From Bin80 sp026709335 (GTDB lineage Bacteria > Bacteroidota > Rhodothermia > Rhodothermales > Bin80), in NCBI GenBank assembly GCA_965200825.1, contig OZ241385.1, forward strand, positions 1,178,001-1,242,000: a DNA stretch of 64,000 nt, read 5' to 3'. The position numbers were made by a program, and so were the translations under genes. Of the stretch, positions 28,325 to 37,081 are shown piece by piece; the first letter of the stretch is position 1, and each line of letters opens with the position of its first letter. The notes under the pieces were generated by a model. The model made no database searches. It was not told where the DNA came from and was given only the letters and a program-made list of their open reading frames with translations.

Positions 28325-28960
28325 TTAGGAGGGAAAATCCTTAAAATGACCATTTGACATGATTCTCATACGAACTTCCCACTGTTCAATAACTTCGGGA
28401 ATGAACTCCTCCAGATATTCAACAAGGACACGAATACGTTTATCCTCACTCCGCATTTCAAGCAGATCTTGGCGTTGATCAAGTGAAAGGCCACAATTTC
28501 TCCCGATCAGCCACGAAATAGGATGTATAGAGTCGTAGTATTGAGGGCTCACTGTCCTACCGGCGATTTCTAAAAGTTTGATGTGTTGGGCAATCAACTG
28601 TTCTCTTTGGGGCATATGGGTGAACTCAGTCGTATCACTATATTTCTCCACGATCCCCTGCTGATATGACTCTGTTCTATCTATTCTGATAATCCGGGCT
28701 CGACAAATCCCTTCAACTGCAATGTCCATCCTCCCATCTGGATATTGTGCCAATACTTTTTCAATCTGAACCGCACAACCAATCTCTTCCGTCTTCACGT
28801 CATTGCTACGTACAACTACAAATGGCGTATTCTTGGATAGACAATCAGTGATCATTTCCTTGTATCTTGGTTCAAAGATATGTAAGTTTTTTTGCTCACC
28901 AGGATACATAATGGTCTCCAAAAGGAAAAGACCCAATTTATTTGGTAGATGTACATTCAT
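28325..28960 (-). CDS. Lon N-terminal-domain (LAN/PUA-like) protein
   Basis: A 211-residue stand-alone copy of the substrate-binding domain found at the N-terminus of Lon protease. The pattern is clear: LGLFLLETIMYPGEQKNLHIFEPRYKEMITDCL, then EEIGCAVQIEKV and YPDGRMDIAVEG. No ATPase or protease domain is present. Such proteins are widespread; their function is not well defined and a substrate-recognition role is inferred from Lon. It shares a leftward unit with the metallo-hydrolase gene and is divergent from the barrel gene at 29021. Confidence 0.88.
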   Translation of the reverse strand: MNVHLPNKLGLFLLETIMYPGEQKNLHIFEPRYKEMITDCLSKNTPFVVVRSNDVKTEEIGCAVQIEKVLAQYPDGRMDIAVEGICRARIIRIDRTESYQQGIVEKYSDTTEFTHMPQREQLIAQHIKLLEIAGRTVSPQYYDSIHPISWLIGRNCGLSLDQRQDLLEMRSEDKRIRVLVEYLEEFIPEVIEQWEVRMRIMSNGHFKDFPS

Positions 28961-29020
28961 AGTGAATTGGTATGAGAGTAAAGGATGGGTGTTTCATGGA
29001 AGTTAGTTGACCACTTGATT

Positions 29021-30301
29021 ATGTATCGAATTCTGCTTCTTATTCTCCTTATTTTCTGTACCTCTTTTTCAGAAAGTAAAGCACAGGAAGGTTTTGGGGC
29101 GATGAATCGGTTGTCCGAAAAGCTTGCGCGACAACGTTGGCAAACTCTCAGGCAAATCAATGCCATGGGAGGAGTTTCCCTGATTGGCCCCCAATGGAGG
29201 GGAGTCATGTCCCTAAATATGGAGTATGCTAGCTATCCCTTTGCCGTTCGATTATATGGAAGCATCAGACAAGGCCCCCTCGGGCAGTATGCACCTGACT
29301 GGGATGAGGCTTATGACGTCTTACGTCTGATTCAGTTTGCTCGTGTTCAAACCGAGGATGTCTATGTCAGAATTGGCCCAATTGAAGATATGCGCCTCGG
29401 AATCGGGCATGTGGTCAATCATTACCGTTCGTCTACTTCATGGGATACACGAACCATAGGAGTTGAAGCGGCTTGGAGTAGAGGAATCATAGAGTTCAGT
29501 GGTTTCTCGGCGGATCTGTTTCTTAACAATTTGATTGGTGCGAGGATCGGCGTTGATCTCCCATATTCAAGTAAGTTGGGGATCAACTACTCCAATCATT
29601 TACCAACTGATCTGGTCGCGTGGAGTGTGGATCTCAATCGTGAGATCTTTGAAACAGCTAGAGTTGCCTTTGCTCCATACATCAGCTATGCATGGTATTC
29701 CAGATATGGAGACGGGCTGGCCTTTGGTGCGGATGTACGGAGTACAGATTTTATTGACCTACTGAGCTTTAGACTGAGAGTTGGAGCATTCTACAGTAGC
29801 CGTAATTTCATTCCAGGCTACGTTGGAACGTTGTTCAATGTGAGCAATCCTCATAATCGCATCATTCGTGACGGAGCAGATTTGCAGAACATCAAAGCAA
29901 GTGATTTTTCAGGAATACTCCTTCAAGAATCCCGTGGCGTGAATGATCTATTGACGGAGTTTGAGCTTCAGATCAGAGACACGTTCTGGTTTGCCTACAG
30001 TTGGCGAAGACACTTTGGTACACAACCTCTTAGTGAATTGTATTTCCGTCTCTTCATCCGAGCGGGTACCTATTTCAATCTCGAGGTTGGTATTGATCGC
30101 CTGGGAGAAAAAAAAATCACTGATGTCTTTACATCTTTCTCAGAGCAGAGTAGGCTACTTTTTGCGACCATTCTTCATATCAAGAAATCATTCTTTTTAC
30201 GAACGGGCGCACAGTATACATTTGAACCCCTTGAGTCTGAGGAACATTATCTGGTTCAGAGGAGATTTGAGCCAACTCTCGGTATTCGCCTTAACTATTA
30301 G
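29021..30301 (+). CDS. predicted outer-membrane beta-barrel protein, unknown function
   Basis: A 426-residue protein with the signal peptide MYRILLLILLIFCTSFSESKAQ if it starts at 29021; an ATG at 28985 would add 12 residues before it. The mature part alternates polar and hydrophobic residues with many aromatics (RLYGSIRQ, VYVRIGPIED, FAYSWRRHFG, YFRLFIRAGTYFNLEVG) and ends in the strand EPTLGIRLNY, typical of barrels in this phylum. I do not recognise the family. It is monocistronic, divergent from the Lon-domain gene and convergent with nadA. Confidence 0.7.
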   Translation: MYRILLLILLIFCTSFSESKAQEGFGAMNRLSEKLARQRWQTLRQINAMGGVSLIGPQWRGVMSLNMEYASYPFAVRLYGSIRQGPLGQYAPDWDEAYDVLRLIQFARVQTEDVYVRIGPIEDMRLGIGHVVNHYRSSTSWDTRTIGVEAAWSRGIIEFSGFSADLFLNNLIGARIGVDLPYSSKLGINYSNHLPTDLVAWSVDLNREIFETARVAFAPYISYAWYSRYGDGLAFGADVRSTDFIDLLSFRLRVGAFYSSRNFIPGYVGTLFNVSNPHNRIIRDGADLQNIKASDFSGILLQESRGVNDLLTEFELQIRDTFWFAYSWRRHFGTQPLSELYFRLFIRAGTYFNLEVGIDRLGEKKITDVFTSFSEQSRLLFATILHIKKSFFLRTGAQYTFEPLESEEHYLVQRRFEPTLGIRLNY

Positions 30302-30365
30302 CTAAGGTGCTGATTCACCAGATCATCCAATTCCACGGACAAAGAATGACTCGCTTGAATCTATC

Positions 30366-30382
30366 ATTCTCGAAGAGAGAAT
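30366..30382. terminator. small hairpin between convergent genes
   Basis: ATTCTC at 30366-30371 pairs with GAGAAT at 30377-30382 around a five-base loop. It lies just beyond the stops of the barrel gene and of nadA. There is no T-tract on either side, so it is a weak bidirectional terminator candidate. Confidence 0.25.
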
Positions 30383-30385
30383 ATC

Positions 30386-31396
30386 CTACGAGACACCCGT
30401 ACTCATTTCAATCATACGCTCAATGGGTCTTAGAGCGCGTACGCGTACGGATTCCTCCATATGAATTTCGGGCAATTCATACTCCATACAGTTGTATAGC
30501 TTCTCCAGCGTGTTGAGACGCATATGTGGGCACTGACTACAATTGCATCCACTTTCGGGAGGAGCTGGGATAAAACGTTTATGGGGTGAATCTTTTCGCA
30601 TCTGGTGAAGAATTCCCTCTTCTGTTGCGATGATAAAGGAATGTCCTTGATCTTCTCGAGCGAACCGTCGAATTGCACTGGTTGAACCAACAAAATCAGC
30701 ATGCCGAAGAACAGCTTCTTCGCACTCCGGATGAGCCAATACTTTGGCAGCAGGGAATTCAATTTTTAAGGCAAGTAACTTGCGCTCACTAAAGGTTTCA
30801 TGTACAATGCACACGCCATCCCATATTTTCATTCTCCGTCCGGTTTTACGCTCAAGCCACCGACCCAAATTGCGATCTGGCGCAAAAATGACGGGTTGAG
30901 GTTCCGGAATCATCCGTAATAAATGTTCGGCATTTGTAGAGGTACAGATAATATCACTCCTGGCCTTTACTGCAGCTGAGCAATTGATATAAGACATTAC
31001 CAAGTGGTCAGGATACTGATCACAAAATTCCCGGAATTCATCGGCAGGGCATGTATCTGCAAGTGAACATCCGGCATTTAAGTCCGGGAGGATTACTTTC
31101 TTCTCGGGGCATAGAATTTTAGCTGTTTCCGCCATAAAATGAACTCCTGCAAAGACAATGATATCAGCGGAAGTCTCCGCAGCCTGTCGAGAGAGTCCCA
31201 AAGAATCTCCAATGAAGTCAGCCACATCCTGAATTGCAGGTTCCTGATAATAGTGGGCAAGCAGAATGGCATTCTTCCTCTTCTTTAGAAGATCGATCTC
31301 CTTGTAAAGGTCAAGCGCTGGATCTACCGCATGGTCAACGAATCCAACATTTTCCACTCTGCTACCGAGAATGTCTAAATCTGTTGATACAGGCAT
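30386..31396 (-). CDS. nadA: quinolinate synthase A
   Basis: NadA is a [4Fe-4S] enzyme that condenses iminoaspartate with dihydroxyacetone phosphate to make quinolinate in NAD synthesis. The 336-residue length is normal. Conserved blocks are ILLAHYYQEPAIQDVADFIGDSLGLS, FMAETAKILCPEKKV and LPDLNAGCSLADTCP. Cluster ligands fit Cys110, Cys196 (DGVCIVHE) and one Cys in SGCNCSQCP near residue 284. nadB and nadC are not adjacent in this window. A 137 bp spacer separates it from the LolD-like gene upstream. Confidence 0.96.
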   Translation of the reverse strand: MPVSTDLDILGSRVENVGFVDHAVDPALDLYKEIDLLKKRKNAILLAHYYQEPAIQDVADFIGDSLGLSRQAAETSADIIVFAGVHFMAETAKILCPEKKVILPDLNAGCSLADTCPADEFREFCDQYPDHLVMSYINCSAAVKARSDIICTSTNAEHLLRMIPEPQPVIFAPDRNLGRWLERKTGRRMKIWDGVCIVHETFSERKLLALKIEFPAAKVLAHPECEEAVLRHADFVGSTSAIRRFAREDQGHSFIIATEEGILHQMRKDSPHKRFIPAPPESGCNCSQCPHMRLNTLEKLYNCMEYELPEIHMEESVRVRALRPIERMIEMSTGVS

Positions 31397-31533
31397 AATG
31401 ATTCAATTTAATTGTGTTACCTGACAACACATTCCTTACACTAGACGTAACTAAACTACTCAGAAATCTTTTTGTGGCATTTAACATTTAAGAAGTAGCT
31501 GGTATAGAGAGGGTAATTTCTAGCATATCAGAT

Positions 31534-32214
31534 TTATTCCTGAAAGAGTTGACCATTCTGCAGTACCATGGCTCGGTCACATAGTTGACTCAATGAAGGA
31601 TTATGTGTCGCAATCACAAAGGCCTGGTGCTGAGTTCGACTCAGATTCAACAATTCTTCATGTAGCAACCCTGCAGTCTTCGTGTCGAGGCTTCCCGATG
31701 GTTCATCTGCGAGAACCAACGCAGGTTGATTCATTAGTGCACGTGCAACGGCTACGCGCTGTTGCTCCCCACCGGAGAGCTCTGATGGACGATGCGAAAG
31801 ACGCGATCCTAGTCCTAACTGCTCAAGTAGCTTGGTTGCCCGCAGTTGCGCTTGACGTAATGATTGCCCGCCAATCAATGCCGGCATAGCAACATTTTCT
31901 AATGAGCTGAATTCGGGAAGTAAATGATGAAACTGGAATACAAAGCCAACTGATTTATTCCGCCAACGGCTGAGTGACTCATCGTTCTGCTTGAAAATAT
32001 CCACCCCGTCATAAAATACTCTCCCGTGATTCGGTCGGTCCAATGCACCCAATAAATGAAGCAAGGTCGTTTTACCGGTTCCACTGCCTCCTGTGATTGC
32101 TACGACCTCACCGGCATTGATTGCCATGGATATCCCCCGCAATACTTCAAGTTTTTCTCCGGATCCTGTCTCAAATCCTTTTTCAAGATCTTCTGCAATC
32201 AGACGAGGCTGCAT
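31534..32214 (-). CDS. LolD-like ABC transporter ATP-binding protein
   Basis: A 226-residue ABC ATPase of the LolD/MacB/FtsE class. Walker A is GGSGTGKTT near residue 41, the Q-loop region is FVFQFHHLLPEFSSLENV, the signature is LSGGEQQRVAVARAL, and Walker B is LVLADEPSGSLD. In Gram-negative bacteria LolD powers release of lipoproteins by LolCE; no permease is adjacent here, so the exact partner is inferred. Its ATG overlaps the preceding stop as TAATG, which suggests translational coupling with the barrel gene upstream. Confidence 0.87.
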   Translation of the reverse strand: MQPRLIAEDLEKGFETGSGEKLEVLRGISMAINAGEVVAITGGSGTGKTTLLHLLGALDRPNHGRVFYDGVDIFKQNDESLSRWRNKSVGFVFQFHHLLPEFSSLENVAMPALIGGQSLRQAQLRATKLLEQLGLGSRLSHRPSELSGGEQQRVAVARALMNQPALVLADEPSGSLDTKTAGLLHEELLNLSRTQHQAFVIATHNPSLSQLCDRAMVLQNGQLFQE

Positions 32215-33470
32215 TAAAACCGTGTATTGACTACGTTGGCAAATTTTGAGCCGAACGTATAGGAAAAAGCGATGCTCGTACTCAGATTATAATCTGTTGC
32301 AAGTTCACGTTGCTGAAGAAGAATTTCTTCCAGCAACAATTCCCCGCTTGGTAACGAAAGTTGATCGCGAATCATTTCAAAGCTGCCTTGAACCTGCAAA
32401 GAAAATCCCTCAAACAAGCGTACAGAAGTGCTCAGAAAAAATTCGGCCCGTTGTTTGGAAGGGTCATGCAAAAATTGAGATCCTTCAAGTCCACTGAATA
32501 TATCCCCCCAAGGCCGGCGAATCGCAACTCTGGCGTCTAATTGATGGCGTGGTAATGCCTCCTGCTGCTTACCAAAAATCGTTGTCTCAAAATAGTCTGC
32601 ATACTGTAAACCAATTCGATATACAAACGTGATGGATCTGCGCGTAGCGACTTCATACGGAAACAGGCTGAATTCAACCCCCGGAACGAAATAAACAAAA
32701 TGCTTGAGATTACGGTCATTTCGTGTAACATAGTCAAGAAAGAGCCCCGCAGACCAATGAGATCCGAGGCTGCGAATTACAAAACTATCTAATCCGTGCC
32801 TACTGATACTACTACGTACGGTTGGTCGTCCTTCTCGTTGGATCCGAACGAGATCATAGTTAAAATAGGGTCGAACTCGTGCCTTCCATTCATCGCTTCG
32901 ATGATCGGCATAAAATCCCCATCTCGAATCAAACACCGTTCGGTTTGATTCCAAATCCAGTTCAAAATCTCCTCCATACAGGTTGAATATCCAATGCCTC
33001 CATGGATCTCGACTTAATAATTGTTCTGATTCAGCCTCCTCAACCTCGGCATAGGTGATTGAAAAAAAATCTGATGTCCCATCTCGTTCCAAAAAAGGCG
33101 CCATTCCAAGTCGGAGAGCCTCGTTGATGGCTTCACGTCTTTCCTCTCGAGATGCATCCTGAGAGAATATCCTTGTCAATCTCAAGTATGAATCTTCCAG
33201 TGGACCACGACCTATGAAGGATAGTTCATACTGTCGGCCACTGAGTACTGTATTGCTGGTGGTCACAAAGATGTGTAGATCAGCCTGGTTTTGATCACGA
33301 ACATAGTTGACAAAATTCAATTCCGTCCGGATATGAAGATCATCGCATTGATCACAGTCAAGAAAAACACTGAGTCGCTCACTTTCACGGATTTGAGCGG
33401 TAGTTTCCAACGGCTCCAAGGCAAACAACCAGATCAAACCATATATTGAGATGATACAACACTTACTCAT
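32214..33470 (-). CDS. predicted outer-membrane barrel protein, unknown function
   Basis: About 418 residues from the ATG at 33470, which overlaps the end of the response-regulator gene by 8 bp and opens a signal-like segment (CCIISIYGLIWLFALEPLETTAQ). Residues 25-130 form a soluble domain beginning RLSVFLDCDQCD. The C-terminal 260 residues alternate like beta strands with many aromatics (WGFYADHRSDEWKARVRPYF, WSAGLFLDYVTRN) and end in NTRF, a C-terminal aromatic as in many barrels. The family is not recognised. Overlaps on both sides place it firmly in the TPR, regulator, barrel and LolD operon. Confidence 0.72.
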   Translation of the reverse strand: MSKCCIISIYGLIWLFALEPLETTAQIRESERLSVFLDCDQCDDLHIRTELNFVNYVRDQNQADLHIFVTTSNTVLSGRQYELSFIGRGPLEDSYLRLTRIFSQDASREERREAINEALRLGMAPFLERDGTSDFFSITYAEVEEAESEQLLSRDPWRHWIFNLYGGDFELDLESNRTVFDSRWGFYADHRSDEWKARVRPYFNYDLVRIQREGRPTVRSSISRHGLDSFVIRSLGSHWSAGLFLDYVTRNDRNLKHFVYFVPGVEFSLFPYEVATRRSITFVYRIGLQYADYFETTIFGKQQEALPRHQLDARVAIRRPWGDIFSGLEGSQFLHDPSKQRAEFFLSTSVRLFEGFSLQVQGSFEMIRDQLSLPSGELLLEEILLQQRELATDYNLSTSIAFSYTFGSKFANVVNTRF

Positions 33471-34848
33471 CACGCTCAAGATTGTAGCGCTTGATCCCAT
33501 CATGAAGGTGCGTGCGCTGGACTCCGAGTTTTATTGCAGTTTGGCTGATATTCCAATTGTTTTCATCTAGCTTCTCCCGAAGAAAGAAAGCCTCTGCCTG
33601 ATCCTTAAATTCAGCCAGATTATCATGTTTTTTAATCATCAGATTTAACTGCTCTCTTCCAAAGGAAGCTGGCAACACAAAGCGCTCCACATCTGCCGTT
33701 GATACAAGATCATTTTCACTGAGAATCATCAATCGTTCTACTACATTGCTGATTTCACGAACATTCCCTTTCCAAGGCAGAGAAGAGAGTTCTTTGATTG
33801 CCTCGTCAGTAAATGATCTGGGCGGCAGACCATTTCGTTTTGAAAGTTGGATTGCAAAATGTTCAATCAAAACAGGAATATCACCCGCCCGATCCCGAAC
33901 CGGTGGCATGGACAATAGAATTACACTCAGTCGGTGATACAAGTCCTCACGAAAACTTCCTTCTTCAATGGCGAGATTCAGATTCTTGTTCGTTGCTGCA
34001 ACTACACGCACATCCACATTGATCGTACGCTCTCCGCCTACTCTTGAGAGTGTGTTTTCCTGCAGCACTCTTAGTACTTTGGCTTGAGCAGAAATACTCA
34101 TATCGCCAATCTCATCTAGAAACAGCGTACCTCCATGAGCTTGTTCGAATTTGCCAATTCGTTGGCGGTTCGCTCCGGTAAAGGAACCCTTTTCGTGCCC
34201 AAAGAGCTCACTTTCGATGAGTTCTGTCGGAATTGCGGCACAATTAACCTCAACCATGGGTGCATCTCGGCGAGGGCTTTGCGCATGAATCCAACGAGCG
34301 GCCATTTCTTTTCCTGTCCCGGGCTCCCCGGTAATTAATACTCTTGCCTCCGTAGGGCCAATACGCGAAATGAGTTCTTTCACCTCTTGCATCACGGGGC
34401 TTTCGCCGAGCATTGGGGATAAGACATGTCTCTGACGCTGTTTTAACGCATGGCGCAAGCGCCGATTCTCAATGACAAGTTTTCCCCGTTCCAGTGCAGA
34501 TCGAATCGTTACCAGAAGATGCTGGAGATCTGGAGGTTTTTCAATGAAATGAAATGCCCCTGAATGGGTAGCTTTCACAGCTGTTTTAATGTCTGCATGG
34601 CCGCTGATCATGATAACGGGTAACTCCGGCCATGTATCTACGCAGGTGGATAGAACTTGTAGTCCATCCTGCTTTGGCATTTTGATATCCAAAAGCACGA
34701 CATCAAATGTGTGCTTTCTGAGCTTTGCTAATGCTTGATTCCCATCGGCCGCTTCGTGAACCTCAAGATTCTCATGCTCCAGAATCTCGCGAAGTGTTCT
34801 TCGAATACTTATTTCATCATCAACGACCAGCACACGAGGTGCAGACAT
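33463..34848 (-). CDS. sigma-54-dependent response regulator (NtrC family)
   Basis: A 461-residue protein with three domains. The receiver (1-120) has VLVVDDE and the phospho-acceptor Asp54 in VVLLDIKMP. The AAA+ domain (about 145-385) has Walker A GEPGTGKE, the sigma-54 contact loop as ESELFGHEKGSFTGA, and Walker B GGTLFLDEIGDM. A Fis-type helix-turn-helix lies at the end (WNISQTAIKLGVQRTHLHDGIKRY). The usual GAFTGA is GSFTGA here. No histidine kinase lies nearby. It starts 6 bp after the TPR gene and overlaps the barrel gene, so it is probably expressed with envelope functions. Confidence 0.93.
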   Translation of the reverse strand: MSAPRVLVVDDEISIRRTLREILEHENLEVHEAADGNQALAKLRKHTFDVVLLDIKMPKQDGLQVLSTCVDTWPELPVIMISGHADIKTAVKATHSGAFHFIEKPPDLQHLLVTIRSALERGKLVIENRRLRHALKQRQRHVLSPMLGESPVMQEVKELISRIGPTEARVLITGEPGTGKEMAARWIHAQSPRRDAPMVEVNCAAIPTELIESELFGHEKGSFTGANRQRIGKFEQAHGGTLFLDEIGDMSISAQAKVLRVLQENTLSRVGGERTINVDVRVVAATNKNLNLAIEEGSFREDLYHRLSVILLSMPPVRDRAGDIPVLIEHFAIQLSKRNGLPPRSFTDEAIKELSSLPWKGNVREISNVVERLMILSENDLVSTADVERFVLPASFGREQLNLMIKKHDNLAEFKDQAEAFFLREKLDENNWNISQTAIKLGVQRTHLHDGIKRYNLERDE

Positions 34849-34854
34849 GCTAAA

Positions 34855-35547
34855 TTACTTAAGAGCGAGAACTTGACCCAGCATAAAATCAAATTCATTG
34901 ATCAGATCACTATCTGGGTAATCATCTTTTGCTTCAAGAATCACATCTTCCGCCGCATCCAATTCACCAGCTTTCAGATAGGTGCGAGCAGCTGAACGAA
35001 GGTAATATGGCGCACGGATTTCGTTATCTCCCATCCCTGCCGCACGTCTGAACAGGTCACCTGCGTTTGAAAAATCTCCATTCAACTCATAAATGGCAGC
35101 TCTACCAGCTGTTGTACTGGCACCAAGGAAATCGTCTTCTGTATTGAAGCCTTCAAACTGTTTCAAGGCTAAATCGTATTCTTCCAATTCAAAATGGGCA
35201 TTGCCGGCATAGAATCTGGCCGTGTTACCGGCAGGTGTGCCCCCGTAACGATCAATGATATCTAGAAGCCCGATATTTTCCCCACTCCCATCCAAAGCAA
35301 CACGATACTCGCTTCTTTCATATTCAAGAATGATGGCACCAAGGTATTCTTGAGCTTGCGCATCCCGCTCACCCTGGATATAATTATATCCGAAAACACC
35401 AGCGATCACTATGATCAGGCCGACGGCGGCTCCTGTAAGAATACGTCTATTTCCATAATAAAGGGCTAATAAAGGCGTATACCAGCTACTGCTTACTTCA
35501 GTGCTTCTTTGGCCAATCACCCTTCTCGGAGCTTTCGTATTTGACAT
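34855..35547 (-). CDS. membrane-anchored TPR-type protein
   Basis: A 230-residue protein with an N-terminal cytoplasmic tail, one membrane helix (ILTGAAVGLIIVIAGVFGYNYI, about residues 35-57) and a periplasmic part made of helical repeats. The repeats resemble TPRs: FYAGNAHFELEEYDLALKQF, AIYELNGDFSNAGDLFRRAA and AARTYLKAGELDAAEDVI. The arrangement is like the YfgM/TPR_21 family, which assists SecYEG-associated folding, but the resemblance is general. It is the first gene of a four-gene leftward run ending with the LolD-like ATPase. Confidence 0.78.
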   Translation of the reverse strand: MSNTKAPRRVIGQRSTEVSSSWYTPLLALYYGNRRILTGAAVGLIIVIAGVFGYNYIQGERDAQAQEYLGAIILEYERSEYRVALDGSGENIGLLDIIDRYGGTPAGNTARFYAGNAHFELEEYDLALKQFEGFNTEDDFLGASTTAGRAAIYELNGDFSNAGDLFRRAAGMGDNEIRAPYYLRSAARTYLKAGELDAAEDVILEAKDDYPDSDLINEFDFMLGQVLALK

Positions 35548-36053
35548 TCTACAAATTATTATTATTTAGTATTTGATCTATGGAGATACTTGTTGCTGAA
35601 AATCATCATCTAACCGAATATTTCAGTATCCTCCTCTTTATTGATGGTCAGATGCACTACCTTCAATAGTTGTACTCCAATCCTTTCAATTTGACCTGTA
35701 AATTGATGTGCCGTTTAGCATAGTATACATGAAGCAGTTGGTTTGAGGGCATAGAATCTTAAGTTTTGTGCCCGAATTCTGTAGCAACCCCTACTGAGCT
35801 TCTCAAAATGGCTTAATTAAGTTCAAGAATCATCAATATCTGATTGGATGGATTAACCCAATTCGGATTCTAAGGGTTGGCCTTCCATTCAGAATCTGCA
35901 ATCATTTTTGGTACATATTCGTTGTACCCTTTTCTGTGAAGAATGCTCAATCTTGTAGTTGAAGCTTTTTTTATTCCAAAAAATCTGGACACGAAAACTA
36001 TACGACTTTATTCTTGACAGCTCCTCAACATATTAACCCGATTAATACTTAGA
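35548..36053. other. 506 bp divergent intergenic region
   Basis: AT-rich region between the leftward TPR operon and rightward gap. It should hold both promoters. A perfect -35-like TTGACA is at 36014-36019, but no good -10 box lies at the right spacing. A T7 run at about 35968 follows a weak bulged stem. No convincing gene was seen. Confidence 0.5.
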
Positions 36054-37064
36054 ATGGCTTATAAACTTGCAATCAATGGCTTCGGTCGAATTGGTCGACT
36101 CACACTTCGCTCAATTTTGGAGCGTAATATCACTACATTTGAGATCGCTGCGGTCAATGACCTCACGGATGCTGCCACACTCGCTCACTTGTTCAAATAT
36201 GACTCGGTACATGGACAATGGCCCGGAAATGTATCCGCTGACGATAGTAATCTGTATATAGACGACTATAAAATCCCCGTTCTAAGTGAACGTGATCCGT
36301 CGAATTTGCCTTGGACTGAACTTGATTGCGATGTTGTGATTGAGTCAACCGGCTTTTTTCGTAGTCGCTCCGGCGCTGCTAAACACCTTGAAGCAGGTGC
36401 CAAAAAGGTAGTCATCTCCGCACCTGCCAAAGATCAGGTAGATGCCACGATAGTCTTGGGAGTAAACGATCATATCCTGACAGGTCAGGAAGAAATAATT
36501 TCCAATGCCAGTTGCACGACAAATTGCATTGCTCCTATGATCAAGGTGATTGACGAAGCATTTGGAATTCAAAGCGGCCTGATGACTACCGTCCATGCAT
36601 ACACCAGCGACCAACGAATTCAAGATGCTCCGCATGGAGACCTGAGGCGAGCTCGCGCTGCTGCATACTCTATTGTTCCAACCACTACTGGCGCTGCGAA
36701 AGCCGTTGGCCTGGTTTTACCGCATATGCAGGGAAAACTTGACGGGATGGCTTTGAGAGTCCCAATTCCAAATGGCTCATTGACAGATCTTACCGTTCAG
36801 GTAAGTGCAACTCCCGGAAAAAATGAGGTCAATGCTGCATTTGAGTCTGCAGCAAATGGATCATTGAAAGGAGTTCTTGAGTTCTGTATGGCTCCAATCG
36901 TATCTATTGATATCGTTCATAATGCGCACTCTGTAATCTTCGACAGTTTGGCTACGATGGTTCAGGGGAGTACTGTCAAAGTTCTCGGTTGGTACGACAA
37001 TGAATGGGGATATGCAAATCGCGCGGTAGATGTTGCTGCCCTGCTGATACAAAAATCCGGGTAA
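36054..37064 (+). CDS. gap: glyceraldehyde-3-phosphate dehydrogenase, type I
   Basis: The glycolytic enzyme oxidises glyceraldehyde 3-phosphate with NAD+ to 1,3-bisphosphoglycerate. The 336-residue protein has the Rossmann start INGFGRIGRLTLRS, the catalytic Cys154 in SNASCTTNCIAP, the HAYTSDQRIQDAPH segment with the active-site His region, and the C-terminal YDNEWGYANR. Asp at NDLTDA, after the second strand, fits NAD+ preference. It is followed 17 bp later by pgk, the next step of the pathway, so the two probably form an operon. Confidence 0.97.
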   Translation: MAYKLAINGFGRIGRLTLRSILERNITTFEIAAVNDLTDAATLAHLFKYDSVHGQWPGNVSADDSNLYIDDYKIPVLSERDPSNLPWTELDCDVVIESTGFFRSRSGAAKHLEAGAKKVVISAPAKDQVDATIVLGVNDHILTGQEEIISNASCTTNCIAPMIKVIDEAFGIQSGLMTTVHAYTSDQRIQDAPHGDLRRARAAAYSIVPTTTGAAKAVGLVLPHMQGKLDGMALRVPIPNGSLTDLTVQVSATPGKNEVNAAFESAANGSLKGVLEFCMAPIVSIDIVHNAHSVIFDSLATMVQGSTVKVLGWYDNEWGYANRAVDVAALLIQKSG

Positions 37065-37081
37065 GTCCTACCCTACTGCAC

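Noticed and set aside
35548..36053. RNase P, tmRNA or SRP RNA in intergenic regions
   Set aside because: None of the diagnostic conserved blocks was seen in this or the other long gaps.
37004..37081. N-terminal extension of phosphoglycerate kinase
   Set aside because: It lies inside gap in another frame and is unlike any pgk N-terminus. The ATG at 37082 fits the family exactly.
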